64,000 nt of DNA from Flavobacteriales bacterium (GCA_016705955.1 JADJKO010000001.1:620001-684000), one strand, 5' to 3'; numbered from the stretch's first letter, positions 34,967 through 44,170 are shown. Made by a program: numbers and translations. The notes: a model not told the origin generated them from the letters alone.

Positions 34967-36028
34967 TCAATTGCTGTGATCGGGCACGAGTACGATGCGC
35001 TTCGTGTATTTGTGGGCGAGCGAGTTGCGGAAGACCTCGTTGATCTGCGACAACGGGACGGCCTCCACGAAGTCGTGGATGTCGAGCTTGCCGCTGGCGA
35101 TCAGGTCCACCACTTCGGGATAGAGCTCCGGCTTGCAGCCCCAGGTGCCGATCAGTTTGGCATCGAAGGCCATCAGGTTGCTCAGGCGCACTTCGAGCTT
35201 GTCCATCGTGAAGCCCACCACGCTGAGGGTGGAGGTGAAAGTGATCAGGCTGAAGGCCAGTTCCTGCCCTGCCGTGGTGCCGGAGTATTCGAAGATCTTC
35301 CAGCCGTGCTTGGGTGCGCCGAGTTCCGCGGCCAGCTCACGGACGCGCGCCTTGATGTCCTTGCCGCTCATCCCCTTGGTGTTGAGGGTGGAGTTTACGC
35401 CGTGGGCCTTCGCCCGCTCCAGCTTCCCATCGTCGATGTCCAGCGCTAGCACCTTCGCGCCCATGATCCCGGCGATCAAGGCACCGTACACGCCCACGCC
35501 GCCCACGCCGATCACGATGGCGAGGTCGCCCGCTTCGAGTTCGCTCTTCCGCACCACTTGGTAGGGCGTGGAGATCGCATCGGCGATCACGGCGAGCGTT
35601 TCCAACGGGTAGCGTTGCAGCAGATCTTCCGGCAGCACGCAGAGGTAGCGGTGCGGCACGACGACGTGCGATGCGAAGCCGCCATGCAGGTCGTTGCCGG
35701 GCATGATCTGCTTCTGGCACATATTGCTCCGACCCTTCCGGCACAGGTCGCATTCGCCACAGGGCAGCACGGCGGGCACGATCACGTGGCGGCCCTTGAG
35801 GTGCGCGGGGCCTTCCACCACCGTGCCGCTGATCTCGTGGCCGAGCGTCAACGGCAGTTCCTTTTTCGTGCGCACACCATCGTTCCAGAAGCCGAGGTCC
35901 GTGTGGCACACGCCGCAGCCGGCCACTTTCACCAAGGCCTCATCGGCAGTGATCGTCGGCAGTTCAATTTCCACTCGCGCGAAGTCCTCCTTCAGCGCGG
36001 TCATCTGCCATTGTTCCATTGTTGCCAT
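34967..36028 (-). CDS. had: 6-hydroxycyclohex-1-ene-1-carbonyl-CoA dehydrogenase
   Basis: A 353-residue zinc-type medium-chain alcohol dehydrogenase: CGVCHTDLGFWNDGVR (catalytic zinc Cys), GHEISGTV, CGECDLCRKGRSNMC (structural zinc) and GVGGVGVYGAL (NAD binding). It oxidises the alcohol made by Dch to the 6-oxo compound for Oah. The ATG at 36028 is chosen; it follows the thiolase stop by four bases. Neighbouring oah and dch support the specific assignment over a general alcohol dehydrogenase. Confidence 0.9.
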   Translation of the reverse strand: MATMEQWQMTALKEDFARVEIELPTITADEALVKVAGCGVCHTDLGFWNDGVRTKKELPLTLGHEISGTVVEGPAHLKGRHVIVPAVLPCGECDLCRKGRSNMCQKQIMPGNDLHGGFASHVVVPHRYLCVLPEDLLQRYPLETLAVIADAISTPYQVVRKSELEAGDLAIVIGVGGVGVYGALIAGIMGAKVLALDIDDGKLERAKAHGVNSTLNTKGMSGKDIKARVRELAAELGAPKHGWKIFEYSGTTAGQELAFSLITFTSTLSVVGFTMDKLEVRLSNLMAFDAKLIGTWGCKPELYPEVVDLIASGKLDIHDFVEAVPLSQINEVFRNSLAHKYTKRIVLVPDHSN

Positions 36029-36032
36029 ATGA

Positions 36033-37241
36033 TCAGTGCTCCGTGTTCTCGAAAAGGATGGCGTTGCCCTGTCCACCGCCGATGCACGCGGAAGCGATGC
36101 CGTACCGCACCTTGCGCGCCTTCATCTCGCGGGCAAGTGTCAGCGAAAGGCGCAGGCCGGTGGCGGCCAACGGATGGCCCAATGCGATGGCGCCGCCGTT
36201 CACATTGCAGATCGAACGGTCCAGCCCCAGTTCGCGCTCGCAACCGATGAACTGTGCAGCGAAGGCTTCGTTGATCTCGAACAGGCCGATGTCGGCGAGC
36301 TTCAGTCCGGTGAGTTCCAACAGCAGCCGGATGGCGGGCACAGGGCCTAAGCCCATCGTCCGCGGATCCACGCCGCTGGTGACCGATGCCACGATGCGGG
36401 CAAGCGGTTGCAGCTTGCGCGCTTTCACGAATTCTTCGCCCGCCACCACGACCGCCGCAGCACCATCCACGATGCCGCTGGAGTTGGCCGCGGTTTGCAC
36501 ACCCTCCTTGTCGAATGCGGGCGGCAACTTCGCCATGCCCTCCAAGGTGGACGGCCGGATGTTCTCGTCCGTGACGAATCCCTTCACGCCTTTGGGCAGG
36601 CCGACCTTGCGCGGCCGAAGTCCCTCGATCTCGAACACCGTCGCGTCGATCGGCACGACTTCATCCTTGAACCAGCCCCGCTCCGTGGCGGCCACTGCGC
36701 GGTCCACGGAGAGCTTCCCGAAGAGATCCGTTTCAGCGCGGGTGATGCCGTGCAAACGCGCAACGTTCTCGGCCGTGTTGCCCATGGGCACCGCAGCGCT
36801 GTCGTTGAGCGCTTCCCACAGCAGATCCTTGAATTCCACGCGGCCCAGGGGATAGCCCATGCGATTGCCGAAGGAGACCGTTGGCGCGAGCGACATGTTC
36901 TCCGTGCCGCCGCACAGTGCCACACCGGCCTTGCCCAAGGCGATCTGGTCCGCAGCGGCGGTGATGGTCTCGAAGCCTGATCCGCAGATCCGCTGCACCA
37001 TCACGGCGGGCACGCCTTGCGGAACACCGGCGTACAGCCCGATGTGGCGCGGTAGGAAGTAGGCATCGTAAGAACTCTGGCCGATGTTGGCCATGATCAC
37101 CTGATCCACTTCGTCCGGACGGATGCCCGACTTTTCCATGGCTGCTTTGCTTGCGAAAATGGCCAGGTCCGTTGGTGATACTTGCGCCAGTGTGCCGCCC
37201 AGTTTTCCGAATGCCGTGCGTGCTCCATGGAGCAGGTACAT
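36033..37241 (-). CDS. Thiolase (probable 3-oxopimelyl-CoA thiolase), likely 5'-frameshifted
   Basis: A 402-residue thiolase from the conservative start MYLLHGARTAFGKLGG: nucleophilic Cys in QRICGSGFE, His in GGAIALGHPLAATG, and the second Cys in ACIGGGQGNA. A better start may be ATG 37293, which overlaps the preceding stop (ATGA) and reads MKAVHDKQKG. That frame joins the thiolase frame only if one A of a five-A run (about 37268-37272) is removed, giving KQKGFGIQYDGMYLL. It would cleave 3-oxopimelyl-CoA to glutaryl-CoA and acetyl-CoA at the end of the pathway. Confidence 0.87.
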   Translation of the reverse strand: MYLLHGARTAFGKLGGTLAQVSPTDLAIFASKAAMEKSGIRPDEVDQVIMANIGQSSYDAYFLPRHIGLYAGVPQGVPAVMVQRICGSGFETITAAADQIALGKAGVALCGGTENMSLAPTVSFGNRMGYPLGRVEFKDLLWEALNDSAAVPMGNTAENVARLHGITRAETDLFGKLSVDRAVAATERGWFKDEVVPIDATVFEIEGLRPRKVGLPKGVKGFVTDENIRPSTLEGMAKLPPAFDKEGVQTAANSSGIVDGAAAVVVAGEEFVKARKLQPLARIVASVTSGVDPRTMGLGPVPAIRLLLELTGLKLADIGLFEINEAFAAQFIGCERELGLDRSICNVNGGAIALGHPLAATGLRLSLTLAREMKARKVRYGIASACIGGGQGNAILFENTEH

Positions 37242-37289
37242 GCCATCGTACTGTATGCCGAATCCCTTTTTGTTTGTCGTGTACTGCTT

Positions 37290-39131
37290 TCATGCGCGTT
37301 CCTTCTTCTCGTTGGTATCGGCCTTTGCCACGGTGTCCGGTTGCTGCGCATGCTTGCGCGCATAGAGTGCGGCACCGAGCGAGACGATGAATTGGGGATG
37401 GTCCGGGATGACCACTTCCTGCCCGAAACGCTCGGAGAGGATGGTCTTGAAGTAGGGGTGATAAGCGATGACGCCGCCGACCAGATAGATCGGAAGGTCG
37501 GGCTCCATGCGGATCTTGTAGATGCGGTTGGCAACGCTCAGGTAGATGCCCTTGGCGATGTCCTCCACGGGCATCTCCTCGAAGATCCAGCTCATGATCT
37601 CTGTCTTCGCGAAGACGGTGCAGAAGCTGTTGAGCTCCTTCATCGCACCCGAGCGGCCGGCCAGTTCGCTCATGTTGCGCAGGTCGATCTCGGCGCGTTC
37701 GGCCACTTCCGTGATGAAGGCGCCGGTGCCCGCCGCGCACTTGTTGTTCATGTAGAAGTCCTCCACCTTGCCGCCGTCGCTTGCACGGATCAGCTTGATA
37801 TCCTCGGCGCCGATGTCCACGATGTTCTTGCGTCCGGGATAGAGGGCATCGATCGCGAAAGCCGCACAGCTCACCTCGGTCTTCGTGCTGTCGGCGTTGG
37901 GGAAATGCTCGCGGCCGTAGCCCGACGCGCAGACCCCTTCCACGGTATAACGACCTTCAATATCCTTGAGCGCGCTGTACAAGGCGTTCTTGTCGCGGTT
38001 CAGGGTGCGCAGCAGTTCGCGGTACACCACCTCACCGGCCTCGTCGATCACGCTGATCTTGGTGTAATAGGAGCCGATATCGACCCCCACGTAGTGCCCG
38101 CCGGCACTGGCCTCCTTGATCGCGCCGGTGCCTTCGATGGCGAACATCCCGGCGAGGGCCAAGGGTTCCGGCGTGTCCAGTGCAGCCCCCTTCTTGGTGT
38201 GCGACAGCACCATGTTGGTGAAGAGCAGGTTGAGCGGCGTGCGCACGTAATGCTTGCGACCGTACTTGACGAACTGCCCGTTGAAGTGGTCGATCTCGGT
38301 CTGTTGGTTCTTCATCATGTCCACCGCCAATGAGGGGAAGTGGTTGCCGGCCTTGCGCAGGTAGCGCATGCACAGCTTGATGAAGTTGTCGCCGAAGCGG
38401 ATGTCCTCCGCCTTGGCCACCTGCACGCTCTCCTCGATCACATGCTCGATGATCTCCGCCATGCCCGGCTGCTCCATGGCCTCGCGGATGGTGAGGCGCG
38501 AAAGGCCGCACAACGCACTGAGGGAGGAATTCAGGATGGTCTTCTCCCACACCTTGTCCACGAGGGAAAAGGAATCGACCACCACCGTGTCCAAGTGGAC
38601 GCTGGAGAGCGTTCCGGCGAAGCGCTCCGCGAAAGCGCCCTGGGAATCGTCCACGGAGGCGAGGAAGTTGGGTGCGTTGAAGAAGGTGACGTTGACCGCG
38701 TTGGGCCTAGCAAGGTTCCCAGCGAAATTGAGCACCATGCGGAAGGTGCGCTGCTCGCCGAACATGTCGATCACAGGCTCCTCGACATCGATGCCGTTCT
38801 GCGCACAGATGATGTAGGGCTTGCCATCGCCCGCTGACAGCAACTCTTCGATCACCGCTCGGGTGTGGTAGACCTTGATGGCCAGAATGATGACATCCGG
38901 TTTCAGCGCAGCGAGTTCGCGCGCCGTGTCGAAGGCCTCGTCCGGCATTTGCTGCTTCGCCATCTTGCCCTCCAGGTGAAGGCCCTCCTTCCGGATGAGC
39001 TCCACGCGCTCCTTGTTGCGGTCGCAGACGGTGACGTGGCAGCCCGCCTCCTTCAGGTGGACGGCAAGGATCTGGCCCACCGGCCCCATGCCGATCACGC
39101 CCACCCGCAAGGTCCCGTTCTGGTCTTCCAT
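37290..39131 (-). CDS. Ketopantoate reductase-like domain fused to a BcrA/HgdC-type ATPase
   Basis: A 613-residue two-domain protein. Residues 1-~335 match ketopantoate reductase/ApbA: VGVIGMGPVGQILAVHL (NADP-binding), DVIILAIKVYHT, CAQNGI, and the all-helical C-domain with KTILNSSLSALCGL. Residues ~345-613 are a BadF/BcrA/HgdC-type ATPase activator: VGVDIGSYYTK (phosphate 1), NNKCAAGTGAFI and SFCTVFAKTEIMSW (cluster Cys pair), LVGGVIAYHPYFK. In 2-hydroxyacyl-CoA dehydratases and benzoyl-CoA reductases this ATPase drives low-potential electron transfer with ATP. The fusion partner might supply or relay hydride, or act on a pathway intermediate. I know no precedent for it. It overlaps the thiolase start. 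Confidence 0.85.
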   Translation of the reverse strand: MEDQNGTLRVGVIGMGPVGQILAVHLKEAGCHVTVCDRNKERVELIRKEGLHLEGKMAKQQMPDEAFDTARELAALKPDVIILAIKVYHTRAVIEELLSAGDGKPYIICAQNGIDVEEPVIDMFGEQRTFRMVLNFAGNLARPNAVNVTFFNAPNFLASVDDSQGAFAERFAGTLSSVHLDTVVVDSFSLVDKVWEKTILNSSLSALCGLSRLTIREAMEQPGMAEIIEHVIEESVQVAKAEDIRFGDNFIKLCMRYLRKAGNHFPSLAVDMMKNQQTEIDHFNGQFVKYGRKHYVRTPLNLLFTNMVLSHTKKGAALDTPEPLALAGMFAIEGTGAIKEASAGGHYVGVDIGSYYTKISVIDEAGEVVYRELLRTLNRDKNALYSALKDIEGRYTVEGVCASGYGREHFPNADSTKTEVSCAAFAIDALYPGRKNIVDIGAEDIKLIRASDGGKVEDFYMNNKCAAGTGAFITEVAERAEIDLRNMSELAGRSGAMKELNSFCTVFAKTEIMSWIFEEMPVEDIAKGIYLSVANRIYKIRMEPDLPIYLVGGVIAYHPYFKTILSERFGQEVVIPDHPQFIVSLGAALYARKHAQQPDTVAKADTNEKKERA

Positions 39132-39136
39132 GGTGA

Positions 39137-40327
39137 TCAGGTGAGTTGTTCGATGAACGCCTCGATCTTGGTGTGGCTCTGGCCTTCACTGTAGAAGCGC
39201 AGATCGCACAGGTCGCCTTCCAGCACCAGCGTCTCCACGTTGGCCTCCTTCTTCAAGCGCTGTGGCATGCCGAAGCGCGCATTGGAATTGTTGTGGCAGG
39301 TCTTCGCGTCGTGGAAGATCACGCCATCGATCTTGTAGTCCTTGACCATGCGGCCGAGGATCGCCGTCTTCGCTTTCTCGCTGCGGTTGATGAAGATCTC
39401 CGTGTAGGCCAGCGCGCTGGACGCGAAGGGATCGCGCTCATCAAAGGCATCGAACACCCAGCTATTGCAGTAGGTGGAGGCCACGACCGCCGCTTGGTTC
39501 TTCGCGAAGAGGTCGCTGAGCGATCGGAGCTTGCCCCAGATCGGCATGCCGTCCCAATAGATGCGACAGGCCTCGCGGGGGATGGCGCCTTCGCCCTTCG
39601 CCACCATGCCCTGCAGTTCCTTCAGCAGCAGCGCGTAGTAGTCCTTCGCTTCCTGCGTGCCGCGCAACACCACGATCGGACCCATGTGGATCGTGGCATC
39701 GAAGAAGAGCATCGGCGCCGGGCTGTTGATCGCGGTGGCCAGTGCTTCCTTCCACAGGTCAGTGGCCTCGCGGCTGAGCCGGAGCGTTTCGCGGAAGCGG
39801 TCGATGTCGAAGCGCGTGCCGCTGATCTTCTCGCACACCGGCACCAGTTCCTTGAACTGCGCGACGACGTCCGCCACATGCGCCGGTGTCACCTCGTCCA
39901 CGTGCCGCGGCGGCGTGATGCCGAAAACGGGCACGTCGTATTCCTTGGCGAAGAAGCTGAACCAATCCTGCACCTCGCGGCACTGGTTGGTGTTGTACAC
40001 GATCAGGTCCGGGCGCGGCACCTCCTTCAATCCGTAGTGCTTCTTCAGGGGCGTTTCGCCGCTGAGGTGCGCACCGATGTCGCTGGTGAGGTAGGAGCAG
40101 ATGTCGCCAGCGTATCCTTCTTTCACTGCAACCGGGATGTAATCGCCAGCCGTTCGTGTGGCACCGAGCAGGGCGCCGTGGTTCTCCGGGAAGTACACCT
40201 CGAATCCGAAAGCGCGCAACAGTTCCGCAGGACCCACGCTGGTACACCAGGCCACCGGCTTCTTGATGCCCTGGAAGTACGCCCCCATCAGGCGCTTCAG
40301 TTCGGTGGTCGCTTCTATCGTGCGCAT
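39137..40327 (-). CDS. BcrB/HgdB-family subunit (2-hydroxyacyl-CoA dehydratase-like)
   Basis: A 396-residue protein of the 2-hydroxyacyl-CoA dehydratase D-component family. It has family Cys positions in PVAWCTSVGPAELL, DICSYLTSDIG, NTNQCREVQDW, STYCNSW and HDAKTCHNN. It is a second BcrB-like subunit, distinct from bcrB at 45634, and follows the ligase stop by one base (ATG 40327). The fused ATPase gene begins 6 bp downstream. Together they could form a second, ATP-driven reductase or dehydratase; no separate C-type partner is present beside it. Substrate unknown. Confidence 0.78.
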   Translation of the reverse strand: MRTIEATTELKRLMGAYFQGIKKPVAWCTSVGPAELLRAFGFEVYFPENHGALLGATRTAGDYIPVAVKEGYAGDICSYLTSDIGAHLSGETPLKKHYGLKEVPRPDLIVYNTNQCREVQDWFSFFAKEYDVPVFGITPPRHVDEVTPAHVADVVAQFKELVPVCEKISGTRFDIDRFRETLRLSREATDLWKEALATAINSPAPMLFFDATIHMGPIVVLRGTQEAKDYYALLLKELQGMVAKGEGAIPREACRIYWDGMPIWGKLRSLSDLFAKNQAAVVASTYCNSWVFDAFDERDPFASSALAYTEIFINRSEKAKTAILGRMVKDYKIDGVIFHDAKTCHNNSNARFGMPQRLKKEANVETLVLEGDLCDLRFYSEGQSHTKIEAFIEQLT

Positions 40328-40328
40328 C

Positions 40329-42074
40329 TCAAGCGATCTTTCTTCCTGCGGTGTGGATGTCGTCGAGTTTGATGATGTACACTTCCTCATCCAGCGCGTT
40401 CTCGGCACCGTAGAGATTCTCCAGGTGCGCGCGGTAGGCCTCCACCACCTTGCGCGGTGCCACCTTCATGCTTGGTGTAAGGGTGTTGTTGGCCAAGGAC
40501 AGTTCATCGTCGATGATCATTGCGGCCTTGATCTTGGCGAATTTCTGGCCGATGCCGCAGTTGGCATCATGCAGGCAGCCGTGCAAACAGTTGCGCAATT
40601 CGTCCAAGCTGCGCGGGCAGAAGCAGCCCTCCATAGGGCTGATCGCATAATCGGGCCGTTCCAATTGTTTCTTGTTCGGGAAGAGCAGCGCGATCGGATA
40701 CTCCTGCCCGCTGCCCACCACCATGGCGAAGGAGATGTAGTGGCACTTGAACTCGATCAACTTCTCGAGGTCCGAAGGGATGACCTTCTCGCCGTTGCTG
40801 AGCTTGAAGATCCGGTCCTTGCGCGTGATCAGCTTGAGGCCGTCGGGCGTGGACTCGCCGATGTCGCCCGTGTGGAAGAATCCATCATCGGTGAAGAGCC
40901 CGGCATTGGCCTCGTCGTTCTTGTAGTAGCCGCACATCACGTTGGGTCCTTTCACCAGCACTTCACCATCATCGGCATACCGGATAGTGATGCCGGGCAG
41001 CGGGTTGCCGACCACACCCGTGGCGCGTTTCCGTACCGGGTCGGTCAGCGTGCAGCACGGCGATGTCTCCGTGAGGCCCCAGCCCTCGATCACCGGGACG
41101 CCACGGCGCTCGAACTCCTCGCTGAGCTTTTGCGGAAGAGCCGCTGCCGCCGTGAAGATGAACTTGAGCCCCGCGTGGAAGAAGATGCGATCGACCTCCG
41201 GGTCCTGCCGGGTGAGTTCCACCAAGCTCTGGTACACCTTGGGCACGCTGAAGAAGACCGTGGGCCGCACCAGCTTCCAGTTCTCCATGATCTCCATCGG
41301 ATCCTTGCCGTAGCCCGATTCCAGATACAGTGTGGCACCGGTGCGCAACGCGGTGAACAATTCGAAGATGCCGCCGAAGCTGTGATGCCAGGGCAGGTAG
41401 CTGAGGAAGCGATCGTCCGGACCAAGGTCCCAGAGCATCGCGAGGGCGGCCTGCTGTGAGAGGATGTTGCGGTGGCTCAGTTGGACGCACTTCGGCGTTC
41501 CCATCGTGCCGGAGGTGTACATGTTCAGGCACAATGCGTCCGGGTCGGCGTTGGGATCGAGGACCTCGGCGCCCTTGGCTGGAGGCACCAGCAATTCGCT
41601 GAAGGCGACCAGGTTCTTCCGCTCGGGGCGCGTAACGCGATCGAAACAGAACACATGGTCCAATGGCAGATCGGGATCGAGCCGGTCCAGTTGCAGTTCA
41701 CCGGCCACGGCGAGGAATCGCGCATCGCTGTGCTTGATCAACAACTCGGCGGTCTCCTGATGGAAGAAGGCGAAAATGGGTACGGCGATACCGCCCGAGG
41801 CCATCACGGCCAGTTCCAGCCGCAGCATCTCGGAACGGTTCGGCGAGAAGATCACCAGTTTCTCTCCCGGCTTGAACCCGAAGCGCGTGCGCAGGTTGGA
41901 CGCGATGGCGCGCACGTCGGCGAAGAGCGCTTTCCACGTGATGCCTTCATAGACCCCGTTCCGCTTCTCGCAGAACACCTGCCGCTCACCGAAAAGTTGC
42001 GCATTCATCTCCAACAACGTAGCCACGTTGGGGATCAATGCACCGGGAGGTAGTTCGGGTCCGCTGAGTTGCAT
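40329..42074 (-). CDS. AMP-forming acyl-CoA synthetase
   Basis: A 581-residue ANL-superfamily ligase of the long-chain FAA1 type: MYTSGTMGTPKCVQLSHRN (P-loop-like A3), EGWGLTETSPC (A5), FFHTGDIG (A7) and KDRIFKLSNGEKVIPSDLE (A8/linker). It adenylates a carboxylic acid and transfers it to CoA. In this operon it is the obvious candidate to activate benzoate, 4-hydroxybenzoate or an alicyclic/dicarboxylic acid, but it differs from classical BadA/HbaA benzoate ligases (~520 residues), so the substrate is open. It lies upstream of the BcrB-like gene and 86 bp after bcrD. Confidence 0.88.
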   Translation of the reverse strand: MQLSGPELPPGALIPNVATLLEMNAQLFGERQVFCEKRNGVYEGITWKALFADVRAIASNLRTRFGFKPGEKLVIFSPNRSEMLRLELAVMASGGIAVPIFAFFHQETAELLIKHSDARFLAVAGELQLDRLDPDLPLDHVFCFDRVTRPERKNLVAFSELLVPPAKGAEVLDPNADPDALCLNMYTSGTMGTPKCVQLSHRNILSQQAALAMLWDLGPDDRFLSYLPWHHSFGGIFELFTALRTGATLYLESGYGKDPMEIMENWKLVRPTVFFSVPKVYQSLVELTRQDPEVDRIFFHAGLKFIFTAAAALPQKLSEEFERRGVPVIEGWGLTETSPCCTLTDPVRKRATGVVGNPLPGITIRYADDGEVLVKGPNVMCGYYKNDEANAGLFTDDGFFHTGDIGESTPDGLKLITRKDRIFKLSNGEKVIPSDLEKLIEFKCHYISFAMVVGSGQEYPIALLFPNKKQLERPDYAISPMEGCFCPRSLDELRNCLHGCLHDANCGIGQKFAKIKAAMIIDDELSLANNTLTPSMKVAPRKVVEAYRAHLENLYGAENALDEEVYIIKLDDIHTAGRKIA

Positions 42075-42160
42075 CGCTTATCGGTTTGGTTCCGTGACTT
42101 GTTCTTCGGTGGTGGGCCTATAGGACGTTAGAGAGGTCGTCGCCCGACCATGGTTTTGAT

Positions 42161-43012
42161 TCATCCAGCTTCCATCGCGCGCTGTGCTTCCTTCTCGCGC
42201 AGCTTCGCATCGCGGTACCCGCCCCAGAGGCACGCACCGATGGCGCCCGCGTAGATCGCATCGGGATGGGTGCGTACTTCGAAGCCCTTGCTGCTTTCGG
42301 CCAAGGCTTCGTTGATCGCTTGGATCATGCCCTTGTTGAGCGCCATGCCTCCCGTGAGCACGATGGGGGAGACGGCCTTCAGCGAGCTCATCAATTTGAT
42401 GATCCGCGCAGCGATGCTGACGTGGATGCCCTTGATGATGTCCGGCGTGGAGATGCCGCGCGAGACCATGTTGATCACGTCCGTCTCGGCCAGCACTGCG
42501 CAAATGCCGGAGCTCACCTCGGGCTGCGTGCTCGTCAAGGAGACGTCGCCCACTTCCTCGATGCTCAAGCCCAAATAGCGCGAGATGTTCTCCAGGAACT
42601 GGCCCGATCCCGAAGCGCATTGCCCGGTCATCTTGTAGTCCTCCACGCGCGCCTCGGTGGAGATCCGTACGGCGCGGACGTAGAGCGCGCCGAGGTCCAC
42701 CACGGTGCGGGCCTCCGGAAAGAAGAAGTTACCGCCGCGCGCATGGGTGGTCATGCCGTAGAAGTGGCCGCGCTTGCGCTTTACCATGTCGCCTTCGCCG
42801 GTGCTGGCGAGGTAGGCGATGTCCTCGTACTTCAGCCCGTTGCGTTCCAACATGGACTGCACCATTTCGTCCCCTAATGCTGCAGGGTCGCGCTTGCGGA
42901 TCTTCTCGGTGCGCTTGTCCAGTATTTCGGGTTCCCCATCGTAACCCATGAGCACCAGCTTGATGAAGTTGCTGCCCACGTCGATCCCCATGGTGTATGT
43001 GCTGTGCTTCAT
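42161..43012 (-). CDS. bcrD: Benzoyl-CoA reductase ATPase subunit D
   Basis: A 283-residue BcrD/BadG-type ATPase, same length as the Thauera BcrD. Motifs: MGIDVGSNFIKLVLMG, ASTGEGDM, TGQCASGSGQFLE and ICAVLAETDVIN (cluster and nucleotide sites), LTGGMALNKGM. It pairs with BcrA to form the ATP-hydrolysing, [4Fe-4S]-bearing activator half that injects electrons into BcrBC. It is separated from bcrA by the saccharopine-dehydrogenase-like gene, so the usual bcrCBAD order is interrupted. Confidence 0.92.
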   Translation of the reverse strand: MKHSTYTMGIDVGSNFIKLVLMGYDGEPEILDKRTEKIRKRDPAALGDEMVQSMLERNGLKYEDIAYLASTGEGDMVKRKRGHFYGMTTHARGGNFFFPEARTVVDLGALYVRAVRISTEARVEDYKMTGQCASGSGQFLENISRYLGLSIEEVGDVSLTSTQPEVSSGICAVLAETDVINMVSRGISTPDIIKGIHVSIAARIIKLMSSLKAVSPIVLTGGMALNKGMIQAINEALAESSKGFEVRTHPDAIYAGAIGACLWGGYRDAKLREKEAQRAMEAG

Positions 43013-43021
43013 TGTTCCGTT

Positions 43022-44164
43022 CTATGCTGTTCGCGGTTGTGGTTCCACGGTCCGTTGCGTCAAGTTCACCTTCCGTTCCTTCAGGTAGTCCATCACCTCG
43101 CGGTAGTGATCCGCTTCCGCCCCTACCATCTCCGGCGGGCTGATCCCCTTGCGCGTGTACTTCCCTTGGAGCACGAGTTCGGCCACCGCCGTGCAGGTGT
43201 AACCCGTGGTGCGCGCCATCGAGCTGGTGCCGCTTTCGCGATCGAAGTGATCGAGCAGGTCGTGCGTGGTGGTCCCTTCCTCGTTCTCCACCGTCACGCG
43301 CATCACCGTGAGGTCCTCGTCGTTCGGCTTCATCTTCCACTGCGGGAAGAGCAGCGCGCTCGTCACGCTCAATGGAGAGACTTGCGTTCCGTCAACCTCG
43401 ATAAGCTCACTGGAGAATAGACCGGTGGCGCGGAATACCTTCATCAGTTCAGCATGCCCCGGATAGCGCAGCGTGCGCTCCACCATCCGCGGCACTTCGG
43501 GCATGGTGGTCAGCAGGGTGCGGAGGCCATCGGTGTTGAAGGCTTCCAGACGGCCCACACCGTCCATGTCGATCGCTTCGATCCCGCTCAACGCTTCGCG
43601 CACCACGTTCTTCCCGTCCTCCCGCATGTGTACCGGGCGGGTGTACTCCTCAATGACATCGGCGGGCGAGAAGACGGCCTTGTAGCCGAAGGGCCACTCG
43701 GGTTCCCGGGGCAGTCCGCCCACTAAGCATTCGTAACTGGTAAGCGGGCTCTTCCGGTGATGATGACCGGCGATGATGTTGCACAGACCGGGCGCCACGC
43801 CGCAGTCCACCACGGCGGTGACGTTCTTCTCACGAGCCAGTGCATCCAATGCCAGTGCGTCCTCCGGGAAGAACGAAATGTCCACCACGTCGCGACCGGC
43901 TTCGATCACCGTGCGCAGCGTTGCGAAGCCCAATGCTCCCGGCACCGCGCCGATCACCAGGTCGAAGGGCAACACCGCCTTGGCCAATGCGCGGTGGTCG
44001 GTGATGTCCAGAACGAGCGTGGCGATGGGATGCTGATGCGCGAGTTCCTTGAGCGCTTCAGGGCTTCGGTCGGCACTGGTCACGGCATGCCTGCGGCACA
44101 GATCGATGGCGATCGCCTTTCCGATCAGGCCGGCACCCAGGACCAATACCTTCTTCTCGCTCAT
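43022..44164 (-). CDS. Saccharopine dehydrogenase-like NAD(P) protein
   Basis: A 380-residue protein with a Rossmann start (VLVLGAGLIGKAIAIDLCRR), VDISFFPEDALALDALA, and VDCGVAPGLCNIIAGH, then the saccharopine-dehydrogenase C-domain with LRYPGHAELMKVFRATGLF. The family reduces or cleaves saccharopine-like imine/amine substrates. Its place between bcrA and bcrD, with spacings of 6-9 bp to each, suggests a role in the same pathway, for example as an NAD(P)H-dependent accessory or an ancillary oxidoreductase. Lysine metabolism genes are absent. I cannot give a specific reaction. Confidence 0.78.
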   Translation of the reverse strand: MSEKKVLVLGAGLIGKAIAIDLCRRHAVTSADRSPEALKELAHQHPIATLVLDITDHRALAKAVLPFDLVIGAVPGALGFATLRTVIEAGRDVVDISFFPEDALALDALAREKNVTAVVDCGVAPGLCNIIAGHHHRKSPLTSYECLVGGLPREPEWPFGYKAVFSPADVIEEYTRPVHMREDGKNVVREALSGIEAIDMDGVGRLEAFNTDGLRTLLTTMPEVPRMVERTLRYPGHAELMKVFRATGLFSSELIEVDGTQVSPLSVTSALLFPQWKMKPNDEDLTVMRVTVENEEGTTTHDLLDHFDRESGTSSMARTTGYTCTAVAELVLQGKYTRKGISPPEMVGAEADHYREVMDYLKERKVNLTQRTVEPQPRTA

Positions 44165-44170
44165 CTTGTG

